The notes beneath the pieces are model-generated. The model saw nothing but the letters and a program-made list of their open reading frames with translations. It searched no databases and was not told the DNA's origin. The translations under genes and the position numbers were made by a program. From Pseudomonas sp. GM48 (GTDB lineage: Bacteria; Pseudomonadota; Gammaproteobacteria; Pseudomonadales; Pseudomonadaceae), in the NCBI RefSeq assembly GCF_000282335.1, contig NZ_AKJM01000045.1:28422-92421 (forward strand): DNA of 64,000 nt, read 5' to 3'. This document shows, piece by piece, positions 36,000-44,907 of this stretch (within the stretch, counting starts at the first letter, position 1; every line of letters begins with the position of its first letter).

Positions 36000-36718
36000 G
36001 GTAGATTCCTTTTTGATGCATCGTCGGTATTGGCGGTGAAACTAAGAAGCGAGCGTGCGAGGCCAAAAACTCTGAGCGTCCAGTAACGTTAAGGATAGTA
36101 TCGATTCGAACTCGATGAGAGTGGACCTCTGGGTCATTCCTCAGTGAGATTTATCTTGCGATTATCGCCTCAAGAATACCTGCGTAGGACGTCTAACGGG
36201 TCTGACGTTTTATAACGCGACCACTGTTTCTAACAATTGTTATCGGGTATGTGGTGGAAATGTCGTGGTTCGCACCTGATTTCCACGCCATACAAGTGAT
36301 GAATAGTGCCACTGGACATAGCGTTGTGGGTTAGCGGCTTGCCAGTGCGAAGTATCGGCCATCATTTCCGGTAAGCCGCGCCTGGCCTTCCAATCCAACT
36401 CATGGGCGACCTTTTTTGGGGCGACCCAAGCATTACGCTAATGGCTTTCCAAGCCGGCTGATTTAGCTTTCGCCGCACAGTATAAAATAATCAACTACCG
36501 AAAAAAACTGTGTGCGATTTTTGATTTTTTCGGGAAGGCTTCACTATTTTTCATAAGCGCACAGTATTGAAAATTACGAATTCTAATTGCTGTTAAGTGA
36601 TCTCTATACTCTAAGCCGCTAAAACCATTGTTTGTGAACGCTCTATCATGCCCTAGATCCCTCGTTTGCATTGAAAGGTTTATAGCTTGGCTGAGAAGCT
36701 CGGTATGATTAGAGGGTG
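36000..36718. other. Intergenic region between the two minus-strand EPS operons
   Basis: About 720 bases without a supported gene. It should carry the promoter of the gfcA-wza operon. It holds the palindrome TAACAATTGTTA (36231-36242) and a hairpin pairing GCGGCTTGCC (36334-36343) with GGTAAGCCGC (36370-36379) across one mismatch. No ops sequence was found here. Composition shifts to AT-rich near 36460, towards the transferred assembly operon. Confidence 0.5.
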
Positions 36719-37825
36719 TTATAGTATAACCACTTCGGCCTCTAGGGAGATATTGAATTTCGATTTAATATCATGCTGTATTTGGCTCATAACATGCAGT
36801 ACGTCCTCTCCGGTAGCACTTCCGGCATTTAATAAAACAACAGGACGTTTTGTATCGGTAAGTACGTTATTTGATTTTTTTCCGGCCCAATTGGTTTTTT
36901 TCATAAGCCAGCAAGCAGATATTTTAACCGATTGTTTGTCGTGCTCGAACCATTCGATTTCTGGGAACTGATTTCTTAAATCCTCAAACTCTGCATAAGG
37001 TAAAATAGGGCATTTAAAAAAACAACCGCAATTTCCTATTTTGTCAGGGTTGTGAAGGGTCTTGGTCCTAATAACACTTACAATCTTGCGCTTGATTTTA
37101 GCAGGGAGAATACAAAGCGTTAAAATATCCCGAATGCAAGAAAAGCTAAATTTGATTTTTGGCCGAGGGGAAAATTTAAGCGTTATACTTTTAAAGGAAA
37201 GACGTATTAGGCGAAGGGTGTCCTTCAGAAATTCGAGCTTTGAATATTTTGTTGAGTGGATCAGTTCTTTTACTGATAAATTTGATTTGCATAGTCTAAA
37301 GGTAACATAGCAAATGAAAAGTTCAGGTTTGGATTTGAAATGACTAGTTCGATAGCCAAACTCACATTCGTCTTTACTTAGATCACTGAAAATCCCAGTA
37401 TTTAAGTTGTAGCAATGAACCGTTTGAATGAATGTAGAAGCTTCCACGCCGTATGCACCAATATTTTGCACTGGTGCCGCGCCAACCGAACCTGGAATTA
37501 AGGATAGATTTTCCAACCCGAGATAGCCTTTGCTAACGGTAAAGCCTACAAGGTCATCCCAAACAACACCAGAACCAACTTTAACTAATACATGGTTGTT
37601 GTCGTCTTCAGTCGTTTCTATGGTGCTTAGATTGGACTGCACTACTAGGCCGTCTACAAAGCTTCTAGGGATAATGTTATATCCACCACCTACGATTGAG
37701 GTCTTTGAAGTGAAAAGTCCACCTTTTCCTTTGCTGACCAAGCTATCGACAGTGTGCACTTTAAAAATCTCAGTGCAATGTGATTTAACTTTGAATGAGT
37801 TTTGGATTTTATTACTCAGGTTCAT
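36719..37825 (-). CDS. MurB homologue (UDP-N-acetylenolpyruvoylglucosamine reductase-like) in the EPS operon
   Basis: FAD oxidoreductase of 368 residues. Motifs in order: FAD loop GGGYNIIP (47-54), GSGVVWDDLVGF, GLENLSLIPGSVGAAPVQNI followed by GAYGVE, CEFGYRTSHFK, CGCFFKCP, and the C-terminal FNISLEAEVVIL with the catalytic Glu. This matches MurB closely, including all substrate-shaping blocks. The proton-donor serine of the usual GSFFKNP is Cys here, a substitution I recall in some MurBs, so activity is plausible. A basic insert of about 35 residues lies near 190-255. It is the last gene of an AT-rich glycan operon, which suggests a role in making a lactyl-ether sugar for the polymer; a housekeeping murB should exist elsewhere. 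Confidence 0.88.
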   Translation of the reverse strand: MNLSNKIQNSFKVKSHCTEIFKVHTVDSLVSKGKGGLFTSKTSIVGGGYNIIPRSFVDGLVVQSNLSTIETTEDDNNHVLVKVGSGVVWDDLVGFTVSKGYLGLENLSLIPGSVGAAPVQNIGAYGVEASTFIQTVHCYNLNTGIFSDLSKDECEFGYRTSHFKSKPELFICYVTFRLCKSNLSVKELIHSTKYSKLEFLKDTLRLIRLSFKSITLKFSPRPKIKFSFSCIRDILTLCILPAKIKRKIVSVIRTKTLHNPDKIGNCGCFFKCPILPYAEFEDLRNQFPEIEWFEHDKQSVKISACWLMKKTNWAGKKSNNVLTDTKRPVVLLNAGSATGEDVLHVMSQIQHDIKSKFNISLEAEVVIL

Positions 37826-37919
37826 AGTATTGACTTCGTGATCTAGATGGGCGGGTGGTTGATTTAAGTGAGTTATAAAGCAGAGCCTTGGAGAGGTGTC
37901 GCGCTTCTAGCTACTTCGG

Positions 37920-38660
37920 CTATGATTTAGTTTTTAGTTTCCTCTGAATTAACATTTTCAGGAAGGCAAAGTTTGACGTTAAATACCTTTTCCACATGCG
38001 TCGCGGCTCTTGATAAATCCTGAATGCCCATTCCAAACCGGAATTTTGCATCCATCCAGGAGCACGTTTAACTTTTCCAGAAACGACATCAAAACTACCA
38101 CCGACGCCCATGATAAATTCGACGTTAAGTTTCGGAGCCCAATTGTAGATAAACATCTCTTTTTCAGGCGACTTGATACCTATAAAAAGCATATTCGCAC
38201 CCGATGCATTGATCTGATCGACTATTTCAGCCTCCCTTCCCCAAAAATAGCCATCGTTATATCCTGCTATTTTTAGATTGGTTAATCGGCTCGAAACGTT
38301 TTCAATCATATTCTCTAGTACTAGACTAGTAGCGCCAAGAAAATACACAGAATACTTGTTTTTTTCTGCGACTTCTAATAACTCAGTGAACAAATCTACA
38401 CCAGCTACCCGTTCGGGAACTGCGAGGTTTAGTAGTTTCGCCCCCCATAACGCACCCATCCCGTCGATATTAATAAGATGAGAGCTATTGACTGCCTTTA
38501 AAAGTATTGGGTCTTTTTGGCAGTTTACAATGGTTGCAACGTTTAAGTCGCTTCGAACAAAACACTTTCGCCCGCTGTCTATAGATGCACAGATTTTTGA
38601 AATGGTCTCTGCTTTTGAATCAAGTTCGTAACGGAGGCCGAATAGATTGTTGTCGTTCAT
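37920..38660 (-). CDS. WecG/TagA/CpsF-family glycosyltransferase
   Basis: Glycosyltransferase (GT26) of 246 residues. Signatures: NIDGMGALWGAKLLNLAVPERVAGVDLFTEL (about 84-114), VYFLGATSLVLENM, IAGYNDGYFW and the NMLFIGIKSPEKEMFIYNW block, with WMQNSGLEWAFRIYQEPRRM. Members transfer ManNAc or ManNAcA from UDP to a lipid-linked acceptor, which fits the UDP-GlcNAc 2-epimerase gene at the head of the operon. Its start overlaps the preceding GT4 gene by four bases. Confidence 0.92.
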   Translation of the reverse strand: MNDNNLFGLRYELDSKAETISKICASIDSGRKCFVRSDLNVATIVNCQKDPILLKAVNSSHLINIDGMGALWGAKLLNLAVPERVAGVDLFTELLEVAEKNKYSVYFLGATSLVLENMIENVSSRLTNLKIAGYNDGYFWGREAEIVDQINASGANMLFIGIKSPEKEMFIYNWAPKLNVEFIMGVGGSFDVVSGKVKRAPGWMQNSGLEWAFRIYQEPRRMWKRYLTSNFAFLKMLIQRKLKTKS

Positions 38661-39649
38661 TTAGCATGCACCTTTAAAACTGTTTTATATCTTGATAGCA
38701 TTTCATCTACTGTAAAAAAGTCATGCCGCTTTGTGGGTGTGTTATTGTTGTCTAGCCAGTTTTTTTGGTTTTTGTAACATGTGGTTATTTTTTCAACCAA
38801 GTCTATTGGATCATTGGGTGTGAAAAAATACACTCCTGCATCGTTATCCTTTTTTCGGAATACTGGGATGTTGGATGCTAACACCATATGTCGTCTTTCC
38901 AATGCCTCATAAAAAACCAGACCGAAACCCTCGTATTGAGAAGGGACAACTAATAGATCTATATTTTTGAGTGTAGTAAATGGTGTTTCAGAATAACCAT
39001 GAAGTACAATGGTTCCTTCCATTTGTTCTGATTGGATTTTTGCTAATAGTAATGACTCAAGCTCTCCTGAGCCGACGATGTGTAGTTTGGTTTTAATATG
39101 ACTATTTTGCTTTGAAAATATAATAAAGGCATCAAGTAGGACATCAATTCCTTTTTCAACACCCAGGCGTCCAATATATCCAACTTCAAATAGGTCATTG
39201 TCTAGGTGCTCAAAGTTTTCTGATGGATTACTCGATACCCCATTAGAAATAGTCACGACATTGAGTTTTGGGTTTAAATCGAGCAGATAGTTTTTGACTT
39301 CGGGTGATACTGCAATGCATTTAGTATTGCTCAGGAGGCTGAATATATAATTTTTATTAGGAAAAATACTATGGCATACGAATATAGCATTGATTCTTCT
39401 GGTAAGTATAAAGGGTAGAAGAAACATGCGGTGGTGAATAATAAATGTGTTGTTTGGGTTTTTGATTAATTCGATAGCAAATAATAAGAAGGCATAGAGA
39501 GTGCTCGATCGCCGTTGACCATTTTTATCTAGGATATAGTCAAATGAAATGATTTTTGATTCTTCTGCGTTGTCGTCATAAAGAAGCTTTAATATTTTTT
39601 GCGCGCCTCCTAATTCCTTGGAAGAATGGTTAATTAAGTGGATTAGCAT
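38657..39649 (-). CDS. GT4-family glycosyltransferase
   Basis: GT-B glycosyltransferase of 330 residues (group 1). It has an N-terminal SSKELGGAQKILKLL nucleotide-loop region, VGYIGRLGVEKGIDVLLDAF (about 165-184), LHIVGSGELESLL and the donor-binding EX7E region PSQYEGFGLVFYEALERRHM. The ATG at 39649 has AGAGGA at good spacing, and lies inside the end of the polymerase gene. Sugar specificity cannot be read from the sequence. AT-rich like its neighbours. Confidence 0.92.
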   Translation of the reverse strand: MLIHLINHSSKELGGAQKILKLLYDDNAEESKIISFDYILDKNGQRRSSTLYAFLLFAIELIKNPNNTFIIHHRMFLLPFILTRRINAIFVCHSIFPNKNYIFSLLSNTKCIAVSPEVKNYLLDLNPKLNVVTISNGVSSNPSENFEHLDNDLFEVGYIGRLGVEKGIDVLLDAFIIFSKQNSHIKTKLHIVGSGELESLLLAKIQSEQMEGTIVLHGYSETPFTTLKNIDLLVVPSQYEGFGLVFYEALERRHMVLASNIPVFRKKDNDAGVYFFTPNDPIDLVEKITTCYKNQKNWLDNNNTPTKRHDFFTVDEMLSRYKTVLKVHAK

Positions 39650-40823
39650 TCTGTTGTCCTCTGAATATTCCACATCTGATTACCATTAGGGGAATAAGGT
39701 ACATGATAAAGCCGTAAATCGGATAGAATAAAGATGAGAGATATAAGCAAGCCACAAATATTGGTGGGGATAATGTTCTGGATTTTTTTCCTATGTTAAA
39801 TAAATCATATGCGAAAATCGCAAAAGAAATTGCTCCCATCTCAAATAAATATACATATATTTCAGCGTTGTCACGTCTGGTTAGTGCTTGGTCAAAAGTG
39901 TAGTTACTCCTACTGAACTCTAAAATGTTGGAGTAGTAACCCCAGTTAGAGAGTCCGTGGCCAATCATTTTTGTGACTAGGTTATCGGTTAACCAAATGT
40001 TGATAATGTTTGCTGCGGTGTAGGTCCTGGCCATGGCCGACCTATCATCAAAGTCATTTACAGCTACGGAGAAATAAAAATAGATAATGGCGGCAGTAGC
40101 AACGATAGCGATTGGGATTATTCGTCGGAATGATTTTAAGTGCCGCTCAGCGTAAATGCTAAACACACAAATAGCTAAGAGTATGAAGATGGTTCTATTT
40201 TCACTCAGATACAGACAAAGGATTGATAAGGAAGCCAATCCATAATCAGTCCATTTTTTTTGTTGTTGATGATAATAGTATAAAAAAAGCCAAGAAAATA
40301 AAGCAAGTCCATACCAGTTAGGCTCTAAAAAAAAGCCTCGCATACGGGTCCCTAGATTTCCTTTGTTTGCGTAGTAGCTGGAGTCCAGTCCCCGGAGTTC
40401 TAATTGAATATTAAATAAGTTAATAAAAAGATATTGTATGAGTCCCGTCGAAACCAATGTAACAACTGCAAGTTTAGAGAGTTTGCTCCAGTTAACGTAA
40501 GCGTACACATGGTTTATGAATATATACATCAGCGCATAGATGGCTAAATAAGACAGTATGGAAAAATACACGTCTAAGTTCTTTGCCAAGGCTATGTGAG
40601 CTATTGAGTATATAAGTAAGATCGATGTGGGCTTGTCTAGAAGGTTTTTAGTCAGAAAGGGTTTATTTGAATTGATGTTGTTTAGAGTGATTAATAGTAA
40701 TGTTAGTAGCCCAATAAGTATGCCGGGCTGCATAAATATTGGGCCGACAGGGATTTTAAGTACGCTGTCAAAACATAACAAAAAAACCATTGTGTATACA
40801 ATATGACTCAGTTTGAGCTTCAT
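39630..40823 (-). CDS. wzy: O-antigen/EPS polymerase, Wzy-type
   Basis: Integral membrane protein of 397 residues with about ten hydrophobic segments and a large periplasmic loop (about 280-330), typical of Wzy polymerases. The O-antigen ligase/polymerase motif region reads MRGFFLEPNWYGLALFSWLF with YLSENRTIFILL after it. Sequence is otherwise poorly conserved, as usual in this family. The ATG at 40823 has AAGGGA upstream and is preferred to an ATG 12 codons earlier. It polymerises lipid-linked repeat units; the assignment rests on topology and position in a Wzx/Wzy locus. Confidence 0.82.
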   Translation of the reverse strand: MKLKLSHIVYTMVFLLCFDSVLKIPVGPIFMQPGILIGLLTLLLITLNNINSNKPFLTKNLLDKPTSILLIYSIAHIALAKNLDVYFSILSYLAIYALMYIFINHVYAYVNWSKLSKLAVVTLVSTGLIQYLFINLFNIQLELRGLDSSYYANKGNLGTRMRGFFLEPNWYGLALFSWLFLYYYHQQQKKWTDYGLASLSILCLYLSENRTIFILLAICVFSIYAERHLKSFRRIIPIAIVATAAIIYFYFSVAVNDFDDRSAMARTYTAANIINIWLTDNLVTKMIGHGLSNWGYYSNILEFSRSNYTFDQALTRRDNAEIYVYLFEMGAISFAIFAYDLFNIGKKSRTLSPPIFVACLYLSSLFYPIYGFIMYLIPLMVIRCGIFRGQQNANPLN

Positions 40824-40967
40824 TCTTATCCCTTGTGGATAATACCCTCCTTTATTCATGTCTGCGCCTAGGAATTATGGTCATGTTATTAGATGGTGTC
40901 GCGCCATCGGATAGTGATCTGCTCGTTCGGCTACACACGATTTTAATAAGCGCGATGGTCATCCTAA

Positions 40968-42032
40968 TCATTGTAGTGCTCGGTCTAAAAAATTTTGAGA
41001 ATATTTAATAAAGTCTAACAGTTTAGATTTGTCGTATTTCTGCCAAATGTTTCTACTCTTAAGCTCGTCGATATTGTCGTAGGCGACACAGCTTAAGTCT
41101 GTTTTATTTAGCAGGCTTAAAGGCCTAGCGTTTTTTTCATCCTCTAGGTGCGTTACAAATACTAATGGTTTCTCAAAGTTGAGCGATAGTGCGGTGCCGT
41201 GGAACGAGTTGGTGCAAACTAATGTTGCTGATTGAACTATGCCTACCCAGTCACTGGGTGAAATATCCAATAAACAATGATCTGCTGCATCGATGGGTTT
41301 GTCACCAATGTGGTATACAGGTAAACCTGTCATGTTCTTTAGAGCGATTATAAAATCATTTAGTTTGCTTCGGGTGCTCTCAGAACTGACCTCGTATGAA
41401 ACTATATATTTCCCAACAGGGACACGCTTGTAGCTCGCAATACTGTCATATTTGCTAATTAGGAACGTTGGGTCAATAACTAACTCGGGAGAGTGGTGGA
41501 GTTTATTTTCAAGAAGGTCTAGTTTGAGATGTTGTTCCCTAACTCCAATGCTATCAAACGACCTGGTATACTGGCTTAGTTGTGTATGGTCTTGTGATAG
41601 CGCGTTTCCACCAGCGCTTGCCGCATACGCTATTTTTCGTGCGTTGTTAGGTGCGAAGTTTAAAAAGAAAGCAGGGTCGTATTTTTTTCCTGTGATGAAC
41701 TTATTCCATATTTGATCGCTACCGCAAACTACTGCAAAATAATTGTTAAGTTTGCGAAAGTCTTTTTGGCTCGTTACGCTATGCGTGGTTAGTGCTAGAT
41801 GTTTTTTTGTGAATTGTCTGAATAAATACAATCTTTTGTACTTGAGGATTGTCTTGCCTATGCCTTTGGCTGGGCGAAGAATTTGGTAAGATAAGTACCA
41901 TGGCTTGTAGTTGATGATTTCAGAATTAAATCCTTTGCTTAGAATGTAACTTTGAAGGGCGTAGGCTTGCAATACAGCACCATGATTTAATACCCCGTGA
42001 AATGTTAGGGTGTATACAGCTTTAGCGGTCAT
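40968..42032 (-). CDS. Polysaccharide pyruvyl transferase family protein
   Basis: Protein of 354 residues of the PS_pyruv_trans family, which adds ketal pyruvate from phosphoenolpyruvate to sugars of exopolysaccharides. N-terminal HGVLNHGAVLQAYALQSYIL (about 12-31), the FAVVCGSDQIWN block near 98-109, NARKIAYAASAG, and the C-terminal LVCTNSFHGTALSLNFEKPLVF with the conserved SFHG motif are clear. Its start overlaps the flippase gene by four bases. Pyruvylation would add a negative charge to the polymer. Confidence 0.92.
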   Translation of the reverse strand: MTAKAVYTLTFHGVLNHGAVLQAYALQSYILSKGFNSEIINYKPWYLSYQILRPAKGIGKTILKYKRLYLFRQFTKKHLALTTHSVTSQKDFRKLNNYFAVVCGSDQIWNKFITGKKYDPAFFLNFAPNNARKIAYAASAGGNALSQDHTQLSQYTRSFDSIGVREQHLKLDLLENKLHHSPELVIDPTFLISKYDSIASYKRVPVGKYIVSYEVSSESTRSKLNDFIIALKNMTGLPVYHIGDKPIDAADHCLLDISPSDWVGIVQSATLVCTNSFHGTALSLNFEKPLVFVTHLEDEKNARPLSLLNKTDLSCVAYDNIDELKSRNIWQKYDKSKLLDFIKYSQNFLDRALQ

Positions 42033-43294
42033 TGTTTACTGTCCTTGAGGAAAATTGCATCGCACTGTAGGTGCCATATGTATTTGTACTTTTTTATAAA
42101 TATGTTGGAGACGACATTGCTTAGTAGCATCGCTGAAAGCGTGGATATTGCTGCGCCTTCTATTCCCATTAATGGAATTAATATGAAGTTTAGAGTGGCT
42201 CCTAAGATTAAGGCCATGATCGACTTGTAGAACACAATGCTTGAATTGTTATCGGCTATAATTATTTGCGAGCTGGCTGCCCCTAGAGCTATTACAAATG
42301 GAGTCAAGAAAGAAATTTTTAAAATGCTTTCGGCCTCCGCATATGCCTCGCCATAAAGTATGCTTATGATGTATTTGCTCGCACCTAATAAAATGAGTGA
42401 CATTGCCAGCCCAAGAAATGCAATGTTACGTATGTATTTCATTCGCGTGTTTTGATATTCAATACTATCTTTCGTTAAGCGGAATATGGATGGGGAGTTG
42501 GTTTGGCTAATGAGCATTGGGGCTATAGAGAAAACAGTGATAATGTTGGCGGCAGAGCTGTAGATTCCAAGTTCGTAATTGCCAAGCATATACTTTATCA
42601 TTATTTGGTCTATTCTCTGAAGAAGTATGACCACGAAGCCAGATAGTACAAGCGGTCCAGACTCTATGATGATTGATCGTATACTAACGAGGTCTGGTTT
42701 TGTAAGCTTGAATCTATAAGCGACTTTGTACATGGCAAAGCCTAGTATAGAAACCATTGCTGCATCAAATATTCTTATGTATATATATGAGTTTATTGTT
42801 AGGTTTTCGTTAAATAGCCAAAGAAAAAAGGCGAATGAAGCAATAAGAGAGATGGCCTCAACCGCACAGTTGGCTATGTTGTTTCTATTCGCTATGAACG
42901 CATACTTGAATACTTTTAGACTGGAGGCGATAAAAATAACGGAGTACAAAGCCAAGTAATTTTTCCAACTGATGTTGGTGTCTGTAACGCATGAAAAAAA
43001 TGTTGTGATTAAAAAACCAGCTGTACTGAAAGAAAGGCAAATGGCTATGGCATTTATTATGATTTTATTTTCACTTTCTCCCATTGAGATTTTTTTTATC
43101 ATCACGTCTTGAACTCTAAACTCAGTTATTACACCCATAACTGTTGCTACTGATATTATAAAAGAAAGAGTTCCGAAGTCTTCCGCGCCTAACGACCTTG
43201 CACTAATAACATTAAGTATGAATATTTTACCTAGCTCAATGCCCTTCGATACTAAAGAACATAGTTGGTTAATTATTCGGTTGCCGATTAGCAT
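42029..43294 (-). CDS. wzx: Wzx-type polysaccharide flippase
   Basis: Membrane protein of 421 residues with about twelve predicted segments, of the MOP/RfbX family. N-terminal ISARSLGAEDFGTLSFIISV is a characteristic flippase block, followed by SLIASFAFFLWLF and the central SGPLVLSGFVVILLQRIDQIMIKYML near 210-235. It would move the undecaprenyl-linked repeat unit across the inner membrane. Strongly AT-rich, in contrast to the GC-rich backbone. Confidence 0.9.
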   Translation of the reverse strand: MLIGNRIINQLCSLVSKGIELGKIFILNVISARSLGAEDFGTLSFIISVATVMGVITEFRVQDVMIKKISMGESENKIIINAIAICLSFSTAGFLITTFFSCVTDTNISWKNYLALYSVIFIASSLKVFKYAFIANRNNIANCAVEAISLIASFAFFLWLFNENLTINSYIYIRIFDAAMVSILGFAMYKVAYRFKLTKPDLVSIRSIIIESGPLVLSGFVVILLQRIDQIMIKYMLGNYELGIYSSAANIITVFSIAPMLISQTNSPSIFRLTKDSIEYQNTRMKYIRNIAFLGLAMSLILLGASKYIISILYGEAYAEAESILKISFLTPFVIALGAASSQIIIADNNSSIVFYKSIMALILGATLNFILIPLMGIEGAAISTLSAMLLSNVVSNIFIKKYKYIWHLQCDAIFLKDSKQ

Positions 43295-43454
43295 GTGATG
43301 GCAGACTCTTCAATTTGATTTTTTGCGGCCGCCAAAGAGATAGTGTCCAGGTGGACGCAAAGGAATATTTTATTGCCCGACAACTGTTTACGGTTTGCTA
43401 GATGTATTTTTTAAGTGAGATAACCGCTGAGCAAAGCAACAGCGGCTAAGCGGC

Positions 43455-44573
43455 TTAATGATTGAGCAGCGCTTCAAGAATGCGCTGGCAGGCATTCCCG
43501 TCTCCATAAGGATTATGGGCGTAACTCATGGTGCGGTAGGCGACCGTATCGGTGAGCAAGCGGTTCAGTTCGCGGGCGATATCCGCGGTTTCGGTGCCGA
43601 CCAGTTTCACCGTGCCTGCGGCAACAGCCTCTGGGCGTTCTGTGGTATCGCGCATCACCAGCACGGGTTTGCCCAGGGACGGCGCTTCCTCCTGGATGCC
43701 ACCGGAGTCGGTCAAGATGATGTGCGCACGGCTCATCATGTGGACGAAAGGCAGGTAGTCCAGGGGCTCGATCAGGTAGATGTTGTTAATGCCGGTCAGG
43801 AGTCGATTGACTGGCTCGCGTACATTGGGATTGAGGTGCACGGGATAGACGATATCAACCTCTGGATGTTGCTGGGCAACCTCCATCAACGCCTGACAAA
43901 TGCGCTCGAAGCCGTCACCGAAACTTTCCCGGCGATGGCCGGTAACGAGGATCAATTTTCGAGCGGGGTTCAGAAAGGCTGCCGGCGTAGAGGCTTGGGC
44001 AAGCAGTGCTTGGTCCTGGTCGAGGCGTTTGACGACATCCAGCAGGGCATCGATCACTGTGTTGCCAGTGACGACGATAGTGTCCGGATTAACGCCCTCA
44101 CGTAGCAGATTGGCTTTTGAAGTTTCGGTTGGCGCGAAGTGCAGGTTGGCCAATGCACCGGTAAGTTTACGATTGCCTTCTTCCGGCCATGGAGAGTAGA
44201 GGTTACCCGTGCGCAAACCGGCTTCGACGTGCGCAACCGGAATCTGCTGGTAGTAGGCCGCGAGGCTGGCAGCAAAAGTGGTGGCGGTATCCCCGTGAAC
44301 CAACACGATATCGGGTTTGAATTCTGCCAGGACTTTCTTCAGCCCTTGCAAGATCGCGCTGGTGACATCGGTCAGGTCCTGGCCGGGTTTCATGATGTTC
44401 AGGTCGAAGTCTGGCTCAATGGCAAACAACCCCAACACTTGATCGAGCATTTCACGGTGCTGGCCGGTGACGCAGACTTTTGCCTCAAAGCGTTCATCTG
44501 CCGCCAGCGCCAACGCAAGTGGAGCCATTTTAATGGCCTCAGGACGGGTACCAAAAATGCATAGGGTCTTCAT
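43455..44573 (-). CDS. wecB: UDP-N-acetylglucosamine 2-epimerase
   Basis: Non-hydrolysing epimerase of 372 residues converting UDP-GlcNAc to UDP-ManNAc. It shows [14 protein letters not shown] (7-20), [48 protein letters not shown] and [22 protein letters not shown] in the expected order. The ATG at 44573 matches the family start. It is the first gene after the JUMPStart element. GC content is backbone-like, unlike the AT-rich genes that follow, so it may have a different origin. No dehydrogenase (wecC) for ManNAcA is present. Confidence 0.95.
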   Translation of the reverse strand: MKTLCIFGTRPEAIKMAPLALALAADERFEAKVCVTGQHREMLDQVLGLFAIEPDFDLNIMKPGQDLTDVTSAILQGLKKVLAEFKPDIVLVHGDTATTFAASLAAYYQQIPVAHVEAGLRTGNLYSPWPEEGNRKLTGALANLHFAPTETSKANLLREGVNPDTIVVTGNTVIDALLDVVKRLDQDQALLAQASTPAAFLNPARKLILVTGHRRESFGDGFERICQALMEVAQQHPEVDIVYPVHLNPNVREPVNRLLTGINNIYLIEPLDYLPFVHMMSRAHIILTDSGGIQEEAPSLGKPVLVMRDTTERPEAVAAGTVKLVGTETADIARELNRLLTDTVAYRTMSYAHNPYGDGNACQRILEALLNH

Positions 44574-44749
44574 AGGGCGATCCATTGCTATGTTCGTAAC
44601 TGAAGGTGGAGGTTTGTTTGGCATGACATAACAAATGTCGTTTCAATCTATGCTGTATATAGGACCTGTAACCCGGCCTTTATTTGTCGAGAAAATACGC
44701 CGTATTAGCGGAAACAATCGATGTGGGGCAGTACGAATTTGATTTTTTC

Positions 44750-44788
44750 CACGCTACCGCCCCAGGATTAATTGCCAGTCCCTGAGAG
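44750..44788 (-). promoter_or_regulatory. JUMPStart element with exact ops core
   Basis: On the minus strand the sequence ends TTAATCCTGGGGCGGTAGCG followed by TG. It contains an exact ops core GGCGGTAGCGT (44761 to 44751), and its 3' half matches the enterobacterial JUMPStart consensus at nearly every position. It lies about 180 bases upstream of wecB in the leader of the assembly operon. ops pauses RNA polymerase and recruits RfaH; an RfaH-type gene lies at 48227-48793. Confidence 0.85.
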
Positions 44789-44828
44789 CCGTATTATCTA
44801 TTAATGTCTGCATCTTTTTTCAGCTGCA

Positions 44829-44860
44829 GGTAGCAAGGCGGAATTGATGTTGCTACCGCC
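44829..44860 (-). promoter_or_regulatory. Second ops-like sequence within a hairpin, downstream of wzc
   Basis: On the minus strand GGCGGTAGCAA (44860 to 44850) differs from the ops consensus only at the last base. Its GGTAGCAA pairs perfectly with TTGCTACC (44836 to 44829 in the same transcript). The hairpin lacks a T run. It might be a decoy or auxiliary ops site, or a weak terminator after wzc. Confidence 0.45.
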
Positions 44861-44907
44861 ATGCACTTCTGCTCGGTGGTAGCGCGATATTCATCAAAAT
44901 GAGTGAA

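Noticed and set aside
36000..36718. Search for a second ops site before the gfc/wza operon
   Set aside because: No GGCGGTAG core was found on the coding strand here, so RfaH control of that operon is not supported.
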